Shown in pieces: positions 1 to 5,952 of a stretch of DNA of 5,982 bases. A model generated the notes under the pieces. That model saw only the letters and a program-made list of their open reading frames with translations. It made no database searches and was not told the origin of the DNA. Source of the stretch: Candidatus Rhabdochlamydia sp. (GTDB lineage: Bacteria > Chlamydiota > Chlamydiia > Chlamydiales > Rhabdochlamydiaceae). Position 1 is the first letter of the stretch; each line of letters begins with the position of its first letter. Where the stretch lies: the NCBI GenBank assembly GCA_030043495.1, contig JASHXO010000144.1, forward strand, positions 1 through 5,982, written 5' to 3'. A program made the position numbers and the translations under genes.

Positions 1-26
1 CTAGTGCTCTGTAAACTTAATTTTTG
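1..26 (+). repeat. Left 26-bp terminal inverted repeat
   Basis: Begins CTAGTGCTCTGTAAAC and ends in a T-rich tail. It is the exact reverse complement of 1691-1716; the next base inwards (27 against 1690) no longer pairs. Its first 16 bases also occur at 5848-5863. Confidence 0.85.
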
Positions 27-217
27 AAAAAGGAAGTACAAGGGAGCAGGAGAAATAGTCACTCCCAGAACTGCAAAAGTAAGTATCAGGCTGGGTTTTG
101 AACAAAACAGAGAACGCTGTGTTCGGATGGCGAGCACAACGAGCGCGGCAGAAACGACAATTTCAATGAACCAGCCGGGTGGAACATGACTTCGTCAGCA
201 TGGAACCGTGGATAAAA
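27..217 (-). pseudogene. Remnant of the C-terminal end of a P-type cation-transporting ATPase
   Basis: Translating the minus strand from about 173 down to 27 gives WFIEIVVSAALVVLAIRTQR, followed by a hydrophobic stretch ending PAPLYFLF. This resembles the last transmembrane helices of MgtA-like P-type ATPases (typical pattern: F-x-T-GWF-[IV]-E-S, then [VI]-IRT-[RQ]). Just upstream, in another frame, lies RFHADEVMFH. One missing base near 177-179 would join the two into a continuous ...MFH-x-GWFIE... reading, so this is a frameshifted fragment. The upstream part runs in the same frame directly after the stop codon of the neighbouring gene at 218-220. The ATPase reading ends exactly at base 27, where the left inverted repeat begins. 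The family's usual C-terminal segment looks shortened between TI and PAPLYFLF. There is no ATPase catalytic core in the window. The call rests on pattern recognition, not on a search. Confidence 0.55.
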
Positions 218-1399
218 TCAGAGATCGTCTTTAAGACTACAACATACATCTGAGATTTGTTTCAGTGTCTGATAAGAAGGGTCAAATTTTTTCACGCATG
301 TATATTGAGTGCCATTCATTTCAACAACGCCTTTTAAATCCATGAGATGTTCTCTGAGCTTAAACGCGGGATAATAGGCTCCCGACCATATATCACAGAC
401 AGCTGCATTGGATCCCCAATCATCAAAATTTTCTAATTTCGATGTTTGATCGCGCCCAAGAATAAGAACGGCATGATTCCCACCATCAATATCGACTATT
501 TCAATAGATGCATTTATTTTTTTTCCGAGCCACTGGCCAACACGGCTTAATTCGTAACAATTTCCAATTTTACTGTCGATAATCTTTTCGATAAGTTCAT
601 CTGACGAATGAACCAAATGTTTCATATTAGCTCTCCGCATTAACAAAGAAAACTCTAACACATTGCGAAGCGAGGCACTCAGAGAACTGTCGATTTTTTT
701 ATTTGTAAAAATTGTAGATCTTTGAACGTAATTGTCAGAAAAAGGGATTGCTTTATGCACGACTTGAATAATTTTTCTCGCAATGCTCAGATTCTTGCGG
801 AGATCTGCAGTGATATCTTCTACAATCCGATGACTGTTTAGAGTTGCTGTTAAAACTATTTCGTTCTGATTCTCTGCGACCGAGATTGTTTGAGTATTAG
901 CTATACTGTAAACAACTGGGGCTCTATTAGGAGATGATAAATCTGAACAATCATTGCCTTTATCGGATTTTGCTAGTTCGTTTATTAGCTCATCTAACAG
1001 TTTTAAACGCTGTTGTGCATCCTCGAATATGGGCTCAAAATCACTGTCTTCACTGCACAGATCCTCATCTAGAGAAACCTCTCCGTCTTCTCGTTCATTT
1101 TCATTTTTTTCTTCCAATTTATGTGCTTTGTAAATTTGATTATTTGCGTTTGCCTGTAAAGAATCAATCTGAGAATAAACTCTTTTTTTTCTTTCCGATT
1201 TGCGAGAATTAGAAACCAAAACATCTTCTTGGTTTAGTTTCTCAAAAAACCCTGATAAGCTATCATTGGTTTGCGTACTTTCTGAGTGACTGTCTTGTGA
1301 CTTTTCCTGGTCAACGGAAAATTCCTGATAAACGACTTTATCTAATACTAATTTTTCGAAATAAGTAATTTCACTTTTTAATATGTTAATGCTTGTCAT
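218..1399 (-). CDS. Putative secreted cysteine protease / transglutaminase-like protein, possible effector
   Basis: A 393-residue protein of no family I can name. Residues about 30-180 are rich in Ser, Asn, Lys and acidic residues, with a very acidic patch near 97-128 and a likely short helix near 128-146; this part is probably disordered or a linker. Residues about 195-265 look helical. The C-terminal third carries an ordered Cys-His-Asp signature: GNCYELS (Cys281), GGNHAVLILGRD (His309) and AVCDIWSGAYYPA (Asp336), with WG just before the last. That spacing fits the papain/transglutaminase-like fold, and similar GNC-x-E ... H ... VCD-x-W-x(3)-YP proteins occur in intracellular bacteria. There is no N-terminal signal peptide or transmembrane helix. 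The ATG at 1397-1399 was chosen; a GTG at 1406-1408 would add three residues, and neither has a clear ribosome-binding site. The gene lies inside a TIR-bounded unit and is A+T-richer than its neighbours, suggesting acquisition. Protease, deamidase or transglutaminase activity is inferred. Confidence 0.7.
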   Translation of the reverse strand: MTSINILKSEITYFEKLVLDKVVYQEFSVDQEKSQDSHSESTQTNDSLSGFFEKLNQEDVLVSNSRKSERKKRVYSQIDSLQANANNQIYKAHKLEEKNENEREDGEVSLDEDLCSEDSDFEPIFEDAQQRLKLLDELINELAKSDKGNDCSDLSSPNRAPVVYSIANTQTISVAENQNEIVLTATLNSHRIVEDITADLRKNLSIARKIIQVVHKAIPFSDNYVQRSTIFTNKKIDSSLSASLRNVLEFSLLMRRANMKHLVHSSDELIEKIIDSKIGNCYELSRVGQWLGKKINASIEIVDIDGGNHAVLILGRDQTSKLENFDDWGSNAAVCDIWSGAYYPAFKLREHLMDLKGVVEMNGTQYTCVKKFDPSYQTLKQISDVCCSLKDDL

Positions 1400-1572
1400 A
1401 AAATTCACTATATTTTTAATATAACAATATTTATTATAACAAAAATAGATTTTAATTAAATAAAATTAATAGTATTTTTATGTTTTTAATACTATAAAGT
1501 AAAATTTTTAATCAACAAACGAAGGTTTACGAAAAATTATACATTGAATATTAAAGAGTTAAATTGTGGGTA
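1400..1572. other. A+T-rich leader between the protease-like gene and the palindrome
   Basis: No gene is visible here. The stretch is almost entirely A and T and contains the likely promoter of the minus-strand gene to its left. It also holds a small 8-bp inverted repeat (ATAGTATT at 1469-1476 against 1488-1495, 11-nt loop). Such composition is common in regulatory regions of acquired genes. Confidence 0.5.
1433..1438 (-). promoter_or_regulatory. Candidate -10 box for the protease-like gene
   Basis: A perfect TATAAT on the minus strand, 33 bases upstream of the chosen ATG. At the usual 17-base spacing the -35 position (1456-1461) reads ATTTAA, which is poor. In such A+T-rich DNA a chance match is quite possible. 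Confidence 0.35.
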
Positions 1573-1676
1573 ATACTAATTGAAAGAAATAAAATTACAC
1601 CCTTGCCATGCTCTTGAAGTCAATGAAATGACTTAGAGCATGGCAAGGGTGTAATTTTATTTCTTTCAATTAGTAT
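1573..1676. repeat. 104-nt near-perfect palindrome (MITE-like hairpin)
   Basis: Bases 1573-1614 are the exact reverse complement of 1635-1676, a 42-bp perfect stem. After a two-base bulge (1615-1616) there is a further 6-bp stem (1617-1622 with 1629-1634) closing on a 6-nt loop, ATGAAA. The stem is not G+C-rich and no T-run follows it, so it is not a typical intrinsic terminator. TA dinucleotides lie near both outer ends (1574-1575 and 1674-1675); this would fit a TA-targeting IS630/Tc1-mariner-type element shrunk to its two ends. It lies wholly inside the larger TIR-bounded unit, 14 bases from the right repeat. The structure is certain; the mobile origin is inferred. Confidence 0.85.
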
Positions 1677-1690
1677 AAACTCTGAAACCG

Positions 1691-1716
1691 CAAAAATTAA
1701 GTTTACAGAGCACTAG
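1691..1716 (-). repeat. Right 26-bp terminal inverted repeat
   Basis: Exact reverse complement of 1-26, ending GTTTACAGAGCACTAG. It closes the proposed element 58 bases before the end of dnaJ, so the insertion falls in the dnaJ downstream region and leaves the chaperone gene intact. Confidence 0.85.
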
Positions 1717-1774
1717 TCTTTTTGCCATAATTTAGGAGAGCTCAATAGGCAGAGATTCTCCTGTTAGCGCAAAT

Positions 1775-2869
1775 TTAAGCAGCATTTCTTGAGGCTTTGG
1801 CGAACTCTTCCATTAATTTTCGCTGTTCAGAAGTGAGGTGGATAGGAATTTCCACATCAACTATCACGTATTCATTTCCGTAGATGTGTTGATGAAGGAT
1901 GGGCATTCCTTTGCCTCTTAATCTAAATTTCGCCCCATTTTGTGTCCCTGGGGGAACTTTCATAGTGACGTTCTTGAAAAGGGTCGGGACTAAGATTTCT
2001 CCTCCCAACACAGCAGTGGAAAGGGGAATTGTGACGTGCGTGTATAAATCATCTCCTTTTCTTTTATACAGGGGATGAAGCTTAACTTCGATCACAACAT
2101 AAAGATCGCCTTGACCACCTTCACCTTCGCCATGGATTCGCAGTTGCGACCCCGTATCGACCCCGGGCGGTATTTTTACATTCATGCGGCGAGTAACTCT
2201 TATTCTGCCTTCTCCGTGGCATTGAAGGCAGGGGGTTTCTATAATCTTTCCAGCCCCTTGGCATTCAGGACATGTTTGAATGACTTGCATGAATCTTTGT
2301 TTTGAGACGACTTGTCCTTTCCCGTTACAATGTGGACAAGGAATTGCTTTACTATCGGACTTAGCGCCGGTGCCCTCGCATACTGGGCAAGGATCATGAC
2401 GAGGAATGGAGATTTTTTTTTCGCAGCCGTGTGCGGCTTCTTCCAAGGTAATATCTAAGCTGATTTGCAGATCACGGGCGTGCGAACGCACCTTCTTGTG
2501 CCTTCCTGAAAGATCAAAGCCAAAATCACCAAAAATTTGATCGAAAAGGTTGTCTCCAAAGCCAAATTCGGAAAGATCCTGAAAGATGCTGCTAAAATCA
2601 GTGCCTTTAAAAATATCTTCGTAGGTATATTTTTGGTCGATTCCCGAATGGCCACGTTGATCGTACAAGGCCCTTTTTTTGGAGTCGGAAAGGACAGCGT
2701 AAGCTTCAGAAATCTCTTTAAATTTCTCCTCAGCAGATTTTTTCTCTGCTTCAGGAACACGATCAGGATGGTATCTTAAAGCGGCTTCGCGATAAGCTTT
2801 TCGGATCTGTTCAAGCTTAGCGTTTTTGAGGACACCGAGAATTTCGTAATAATCCCGCTTAGTGGGCAT
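1775..2869 (-). CDS. dnaJ: Chaperone protein DnaJ (type I Hsp40)
   Basis: A 364-residue cytoplasmic co-chaperone that delivers unfolded clients to DnaK and triggers its ATP hydrolysis. The J domain covers about residues 5-71 with the essential HPD at 34-36. Residues about 73-125 form an F/D/G-rich linker, poorer in glycine than usual. The zinc-binding domain has all four CxxCxGxG motifs: CPVCEGTG (161), CPHCNGKG (178), CPECQGAG (200) and CLQCHGEG (214). The C-terminal substrate-binding domains follow to about 345. The segment after HGEGEGG is a few residues shorter than in E. coli-type DnaJ, where a GGPPGDLYV-like loop is usual. The family length is about 370-380, so the protein is complete. 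The start is ATG with GGAG (2876-2879) six bases upstream. It lies about 190 bp downstream of dnaK on the same strand and probably shares its transcript, although a large hairpin lies between them. Confidence 0.95.
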   Translation of the reverse strand: MPTKRDYYEILGVLKNAKLEQIRKAYREAALRYHPDRVPEAEKKSAEEKFKEISEAYAVLSDSKKRALYDQRGHSGIDQKYTYEDIFKGTDFSSIFQDLSEFGFGDNLFDQIFGDFGFDLSGRHKKVRSHARDLQISLDITLEEAAHGCEKKISIPRHDPCPVCEGTGAKSDSKAIPCPHCNGKGQVVSKQRFMQVIQTCPECQGAGKIIETPCLQCHGEGRIRVTRRMNVKIPPGVDTGSQLRIHGEGEGGQGDLYVVIEVKLHPLYKRKGDDLYTHVTIPLSTAVLGGEILVPTLFKNVTMKVPPGTQNGAKFRLRGKGMPILHQHIYGNEYVIVDVEIPIHLTSEQRKLMEEFAKASRNAA

Positions 2870-2888
2870 GATTTACTCCAATCCTCTA

Positions 2889-2913
2889 AGAGTATGTTTA
2901 CAAATTACCATAG
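2889..2913. repeat. Repeat-element end, near-copy of 5827-5851
   Basis: These 25 bases match 5827-5851 with only two differences (2893 and 2910); 16 bases in a row, ATGTTTACAAATTACC, are identical. The copy lies just upstream of the dnaJ ribosome-binding site, in the gap between dnaK and dnaJ. Two such copies in non-coding DNA less than 3 kb apart point to a dispersed repeat or the end of a mobile element. No matching right end is seen here. Confidence 0.65.
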
Positions 2914-2916
2914 TTC

Positions 2917-3010
2917 GCTTTTCGCGCCTTTTTTCGCATCTTCTAACGCCGCTTCTTGCCCTACTCTACTTAAGTATGTGTTTCGAAGCGGCAAAAAAGG
3001 CGCGAAAAGC
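2917..3010. repeat. Large two-part hairpin between dnaK and dnaJ
   Basis: Bases 2917-2934 (GCTTTTCGCGCCTTTTTT) are the exact reverse complement of 2993-3010. Inside, GCCGCTTC (2948-2955) pairs with 2985-2992, leaving a 13-nt bulge on one side and a 29-nt loop. The core GGCGCG is strong. In a dnaK transcript this hairpin would sit about 50 nt after the stop codon. It could act as an RNA processing or attenuation site that lowers dnaJ relative to dnaK, protect the dnaK 3' end, or be part of a MITE-like insertion beginning at the repeat end at 2889. No clean T-run follows on the minus strand, so full termination is less likely. Confidence 0.7.
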
Positions 3011-3061
3011 AGGTTTTAGTACAGCTTCTAAATATGATCCTAAAATTATTCTTTAGCCATT

Positions 3062-4918
3062 TTAGGCTTGCTTTCTGCGGTCCTCACCTTCGTCTTCTTT
3101 AAATTTGGGAGGTACAGATTCTCGTTGTTGTTTTTCTTGCGCATAACGATAGATCTCCTCAGCCAGTTTATGGGATGCGGTATTGAGTTCTTCTATTGCT
3201 TTTTTGATCCGGACAACGTTTTTATCTTTAATCGCTGTTTTAAGATCGTTGATCTTCGTTTCAATTTCTGCGTGTTCGGTTTGGCTGACTTTATCGCCAT
3301 AGTCTTTCAAAGACTTTTCTGTAGCATAAACGAGGGCGTCAGCTTGATTGGTCGCCTCGATTTCTTCTTTGCGTTTAGCATCGGCAGCTGCAAATTTTTC
3401 AGCTTCTGAGACCATTTTGTCGATTTCATTTTTAGAAAGTTTTTCCGGGGCGGTGATTTGAATCGATTGCTGTTTTCCTGTCGCTAAGTCTTTAGCTGAC
3501 ACATGGACAATCCCATTGGCATCGATGTCGAAAGTGACTTCGATTTGTGGAATCCCGCGCGCTGCAGGCGGAATGCCCACAAGATCGAACCTGCCGAGTT
3601 CTACGTTGTCGCTCGCCATAGCCCGCTCGCCTTGGAGAACGCGGATCGTCACAGCAGTCTGGTTGTCAGAAGCTGTCGAAAAAATCTCGGTTTTGCGCGT
3701 AGGGATAGTCGTGTTCCTATCGATGAGCTTGGTGTCTACGCCACCAAGGGTCTCAATGCCGAGGGAAAGAGGAGTGACGTCGAGAAGGAGCACTTCTTTA
3801 ATTTCGCCTTTGATGATGGCGGCTTGGATCGATGCCCCCATGGCAACGCATTCCATGGGATCGATGCCGCGTTCGATCTTTTTGCCCAAATAATCCTCTA
3901 CGAATTTTTGCAAGATGGGCATCCGGGTTGGCCCGCCGACCATGATGATCTTATCGATATCTTTAGCTGAGAATTCCATTCCTTCTTTCTTAAATGCTTC
4001 TGCAGCATCTTTGATCGCTTGCTCTAAAGGCTTACGGCAGCGTTCGATGATGGGGCGGACGAGCTCTTCTAATTTTGCACGGTTTATGCTCATCGAAAGA
4101 TGTTTTGCACCTTCGGCATCGGCTGAAATAAAAGGAAGGTTGATATCTGTTGTCAGGGTGCTGGACAGCTCTACCTTGGCTTTTTCAGCAGCTTCTTGGA
4201 TCCTTTGCATTGCCAGTCTGTCTTTTCTCAGGTCGATTCCGGTATTTTTTTGGAATTCGCTGATGATGTGTTCGATGATGACCTTGTCCATATCTGTGCC
4301 GCCAAGCTGAGTATCTCCGCTTGTCGCCATTACTTTAAAGCCGCCCTCTTTCCACATTTCCATAATCGTGACATCCAGCGTTCCGCCTCCAAAATCAAAG
4401 ACGAGAATTTTTAATTCCTTGCCTGTCTTTTCCAGACCGTAAGCGAGGCAAGCGGCAGTCGGCTCATTAATGATGCGCAAGACTTTAAAACCGGCGATTT
4501 CGCCAGCATCTTTAGTGGCGGTGCGTTGGTTATCGTCAAAATAAGCAGGGCAGGTAATGACAGCTTCTTCAACTTTGTCCCCTAAGAAAGCTTCAGCATC
4601 CTCTTTAATTTTCTGGAGAATAAACGCAGAAATTTGTTGCGGAGTGTATTCTTTGCCAAAGATTTTGAATTTATAATCTGTCCCCATTTTACGTTTGGCT
4701 GCCATGATCGTTCCTTCGGGATTGATCGCGGCCTGTCTTCGGGCGGGTTCTCCAACAAGACGTTGGTCGTCTTTGGTAAAAGCGACGTAGGACGGAAACG
4801 CTTTTCCGGAAGCTACCCCAGCGCCTTCTGCAGAGGGGATAATTACCGGCCTTCCTCCTTCCATAAATGCCGCTGCCGAATTTGAAGTACCTAAATCAAT
4901 ACCGATGACTTTGGGCAT
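3062..4918 (-). CDS. dnaK: Chaperone protein DnaK (Hsp70), compact type
   Basis: A 618-residue ATP-dependent cytoplasmic chaperone that binds and releases exposed hydrophobic segments, working with DnaJ and a nucleotide-exchange factor (grpE is not in the window). Visible landmarks: phosphate-1 loop IDLGTSNS (7-14), phosphate-2 [10 protein letters not shown] (174-183), adenosine motif VGGPTRMP (327-334), interdomain linker VLLLD (376-380), substrate-binding beta domain about 384-495 and helical lid from about 496. The tail is charged, ends EDRRKQA and lacks the usual EEVKD-like end. The ATPase domain runs [19 protein letters not shown] with no room for the roughly 24-residue insertion found in E. 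coli-type DnaKs; SNSAAA instead of TNSCV and the IIPSAEG stretch recall archaeal and anaerobe Hsp70s. The ATG at 4916-4918 was chosen because GAGGA (4924-4928) lies five bases upstream; a TTG at 4928-4930 would overlap that site. Together with dnaJ it makes a K-J pair. Confidence 0.96.
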   Translation of the reverse strand: MPKVIGIDLGTSNSAAAFMEGGRPVIIPSAEGAGVASGKAFPSYVAFTKDDQRLVGEPARRQAAINPEGTIMAAKRKMGTDYKFKIFGKEYTPQQISAFILQKIKEDAEAFLGDKVEEAVITCPAYFDDNQRTATKDAGEIAGFKVLRIINEPTAACLAYGLEKTGKELKILVFDFGGGTLDVTIMEMWKEGGFKVMATSGDTQLGGTDMDKVIIEHIISEFQKNTGIDLRKDRLAMQRIQEAAEKAKVELSSTLTTDINLPFISADAEGAKHLSMSINRAKLEELVRPIIERCRKPLEQAIKDAAEAFKKEGMEFSAKDIDKIIMVGGPTRMPILQKFVEDYLGKKIERGIDPMECVAMGASIQAAIIKGEIKEVLLLDVTPLSLGIETLGGVDTKLIDRNTTIPTRKTEIFSTASDNQTAVTIRVLQGERAMASDNVELGRFDLVGIPPAARGIPQIEVTFDIDANGIVHVSAKDLATGKQQSIQITAPEKLSKNEIDKMVSEAEKFAAADAKRKEEIEATNQADALVYATEKSLKDYGDKVSQTEHAEIETKINDLKTAIKDKNVVRIKKAIEELNTASHKLAEEIYRYAQEKQQRESVPPKFKEDEGEDRRKQA

Positions 4919-4946
4919 AATGTTCCTCAATTGGTCCTTGTATACA

Positions 4947-4975
4947 AAATTATTACCTTTAAATTAAAAGGTCAA
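4947..4975 (-). promoter_or_regulatory. Candidate dnaK promoter with an embedded palindrome
   Basis: On the minus strand TTGACC (4970-4975) is a good -35 match, and 17 bases later TAATTT (4947-4952) is a weak -10. An inverted repeat, ACCTTT (4955-4960) with AAAGGT (4967-4972) and a six-base gap, lies over the -35 and spacer and could be an operator. A better TATAAT lies upstream at 5006-5011 (minus) but has no clear -35. No CIRCE element (TTAGCACTC-N9-GAGTGCTAA) is present, so HrcA control is not evident. Confidence 0.4.
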
Positions 4976-5029
4976 ATTAATATTGTAAATCTAGAATTTA
5001 GTATAATTATATTAAGAAGTTTACGGCGA

Positions 5030-5770
5030 TTATTTTTTGTTAACTTCCATTAACTTCAAATATTTGTAAAAGGCTGTATGGGCATTGTAAATCGAAATGA
5101 TAAATCCTTCTCTTCCACCCAAAAAGCCCTTTTTGAGCAGATAACTTTTAATAAAAGCAAACCAGCCGTGAAGGATTGCCTTACCCATAGAAGAATGTTT
5201 TTTCCCTTTGTTTTGCTTGGCAAAGAGGGAAGAATACATCTGCATTTTGGTCAAAAAATCTTCCATACAGCGATAAGGAGTATGCAGCAGGGAAGAAGCC
5301 AGCAGAACGATCTGGAGATTTCCCACGATCACTTTTTCGTGGACTGAATCATCTGTAAAGCGGGTCGTCTGCCTATTGTATAGGCGTACGACAGGGTCGG
5401 GGTGCCAGCCGCCGCACCAGCGAACCCATTTTCCATTAAAATAATTTTTACGGTCGATCTGGTAAACTTGGTCCGCCTTGAGGTCCAAACGAAAGATCTC
5501 CTCGACAAGCTCTTGTGTCAAAATTTCATCGCTATCGACGGACAGGATCCAGTCATGGGCAGCGTGTGAGGAGGCAGCGTTATGGGCTGGGCCAAAGCCA
5601 GTAAAGACCCCATAGATGATTTTGACATTAGGAAATTGAGAGGCGATCTGAAGAGTGGAATCAGTGGATCCGGAATCAAAGATGAGTACTTCAGGAAATT
5701 TTTGAAGCGAAGCTATGGTGGCTTCGAGCGTGTCCTGACAGTTTTTAGTGAGAATGGTCACTGTGATCAT
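5030..5770 (-). CDS. Family 2 glycosyltransferase, LPS-core WaaE/KdtX-like
   Basis: A 246-residue GT-A-fold enzyme expected to move a sugar from a nucleotide-sugar donor onto an envelope glycan on the cytoplasmic face of the inner membrane. Visible: the N-terminal strand MITVTILTKN, FDSGSTDST (31-39, nucleotide-binding Asp32), the metal-binding DSD (79-81) in WILSVDSDE, then CGGWHPDPVVRLYNR (119-133) and SVHEKV (142-147). These last patterns are typical of the lipopolysaccharide-core beta-1,4-glucosyltransferase group (WaaE/KdtX). The C-terminal GGREGFIISIYNAHTAFYKY is also typical of that group and may lie along the membrane; no clear transmembrane helix is present. The length is normal (about 250). 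The start is ATG with only a weak A-rich leader. It lies about 110 bp upstream of dnaK on the same strand with no functional tie. The exact sugar and acceptor cannot be told from sequence. Confidence 0.88.
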   Translation of the reverse strand: MITVTILTKNCQDTLEATIASLQKFPEVLIFDSGSTDSTLQIASQFPNVKIIYGVFTGFGPAHNAASSHAAHDWILSVDSDEILTQELVEEIFRLDLKADQVYQIDRKNYFNGKWVRWCGGWHPDPVVRLYNRQTTRFTDDSVHEKVIVGNLQIVLLASSLLHTPYRCMEDFLTKMQMYSSLFAKQNKGKKHSSMGKAILHGWFAFIKSYLLKKGFLGGREGFIISIYNAHTAFYKYLKLMEVNKK

Positions 5771-5826
5771 GTCTTTAAAATACCATAAAAACGTTTAGAA
5801 AAAACCACAAAATTCCAATCTCTCTC

Positions 5827-5870
5827 AGAGCATGTTTACAAATTACCCTAGTGCTCTGTAAACATGCTCT
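5827..5870. repeat. Inverted repeat joining two repeat-family ends at a shared CTAG
   Basis: AGAGCATGTTTACA (5827-5840) is the exact reverse complement of 5857-5870, with a 16-nt centre. The left half (5827-5851) is the near-copy of 2889-2913. The right half begins CTAGTGCTCTGTAAAC (5848-5863), identical to the outer 16 bases of the TIRs at 1-26 and 1691-1716. The two halves overlap on CTAG (5848-5851). It lies between two divergently transcribed genes. It could be the scar of two insertions, a minimal element, or a transcription terminator, though no T-run follows. Confidence 0.75.
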
Positions 5871-5899
5871 CACACGAATGGAATTGCCCATCAATAATT

Positions 5900-5928
5900 T
5901 TTAATTAAAACGTCCTATATGGTATATT
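5900..5928 (+). promoter_or_regulatory. Weak candidate promoter for the plus-strand gene
   Basis: TATATT (5923-5928) could be a -10, with a poor -35, TTTAAT (5900-5905), 17 bases upstream. The whole stretch 5891-5930 is A+T-rich, so this is only a suggestion. Confidence 0.3.
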
Positions 5929-5937
5929 CGACCTTTT

Positions 5938-5944
5938 AAAGAGG
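5938..5944 (+). promoter_or_regulatory. Ribosome-binding site of the plus-strand gene
   Basis: AAAGAGG lies eight bases before the ATG at 5953 and is a good Shine-Dalgarno match. It supports a real start codon although only ten codons of the gene are visible. Confidence 0.65.
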
Positions 5945-5952
5945 TATTAACA

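Larger units (their letters stand above)
1..1716. mobile_element. TIR-bounded non-autonomous element carrying a cysteine-protease-like gene
   Basis: The first 26 bases of the window recur, perfectly inverted, at 1691-1716, so the two copies can be terminal inverted repeats of a 1716-bp unit. Both outer ends are CTAG, which fits the YTAR target duplication known for some IS5-group elements. If CTAG is the duplicated target, the repeats proper are 22 bp (5-26 and 1691-1712). Inside are a complete minus-strand gene, a broken P-type ATPase end and a palindrome, but no transposase. The unit would therefore have to be moved by an enzyme encoded elsewhere. The interior is visibly richer in A+T than dnaK. 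The window begins exactly at the left repeat, so the left flank cannot be checked and the repeats might extend further. The symmetry is directly visible; mobility is inferred. Confidence 0.6.

Noticed and set aside
934..1212. Plus-strand open frame opposite the protease-like gene
   Set aside because: It is low-complexity and antisense to the disordered region, with no ribosome-binding site and no family resemblance.
1573..1676. Reading the palindrome as an intrinsic terminator
   Set aside because: The stem is far too long and is A+T-rich at its base, and neither strand continues into a T-run.
1734..1762. Possible dnaJ terminator: AGGAGA (1734-1739) with TCTCCT (1757-1762)
   Set aside because: Only a 6-bp stem with a 17-nt loop and no following T-run on the minus strand; too weak to call.
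2862..3056. Plus-strand open frame of 64 codons between dnaJ and dnaK, with a hydrophobic start and a basic end
   Set aside because: It runs through the repeat end and both arms of the hairpin, has no good ribosome-binding site and overlaps the dnaJ start. Its composition is explained by the palindrome.
3503..3970. Long plus-strand open frames opposite dnaK
   Set aside because: They lie wholly within the strongly conserved dnaK coding sequence on the other strand and have no recognisable domain.
4931..5029. CIRCE heat-shock operator upstream of dnaK
   Set aside because: No TTAGCACTC/GAGTGCTAA pair, or close variant, is present in the gap.
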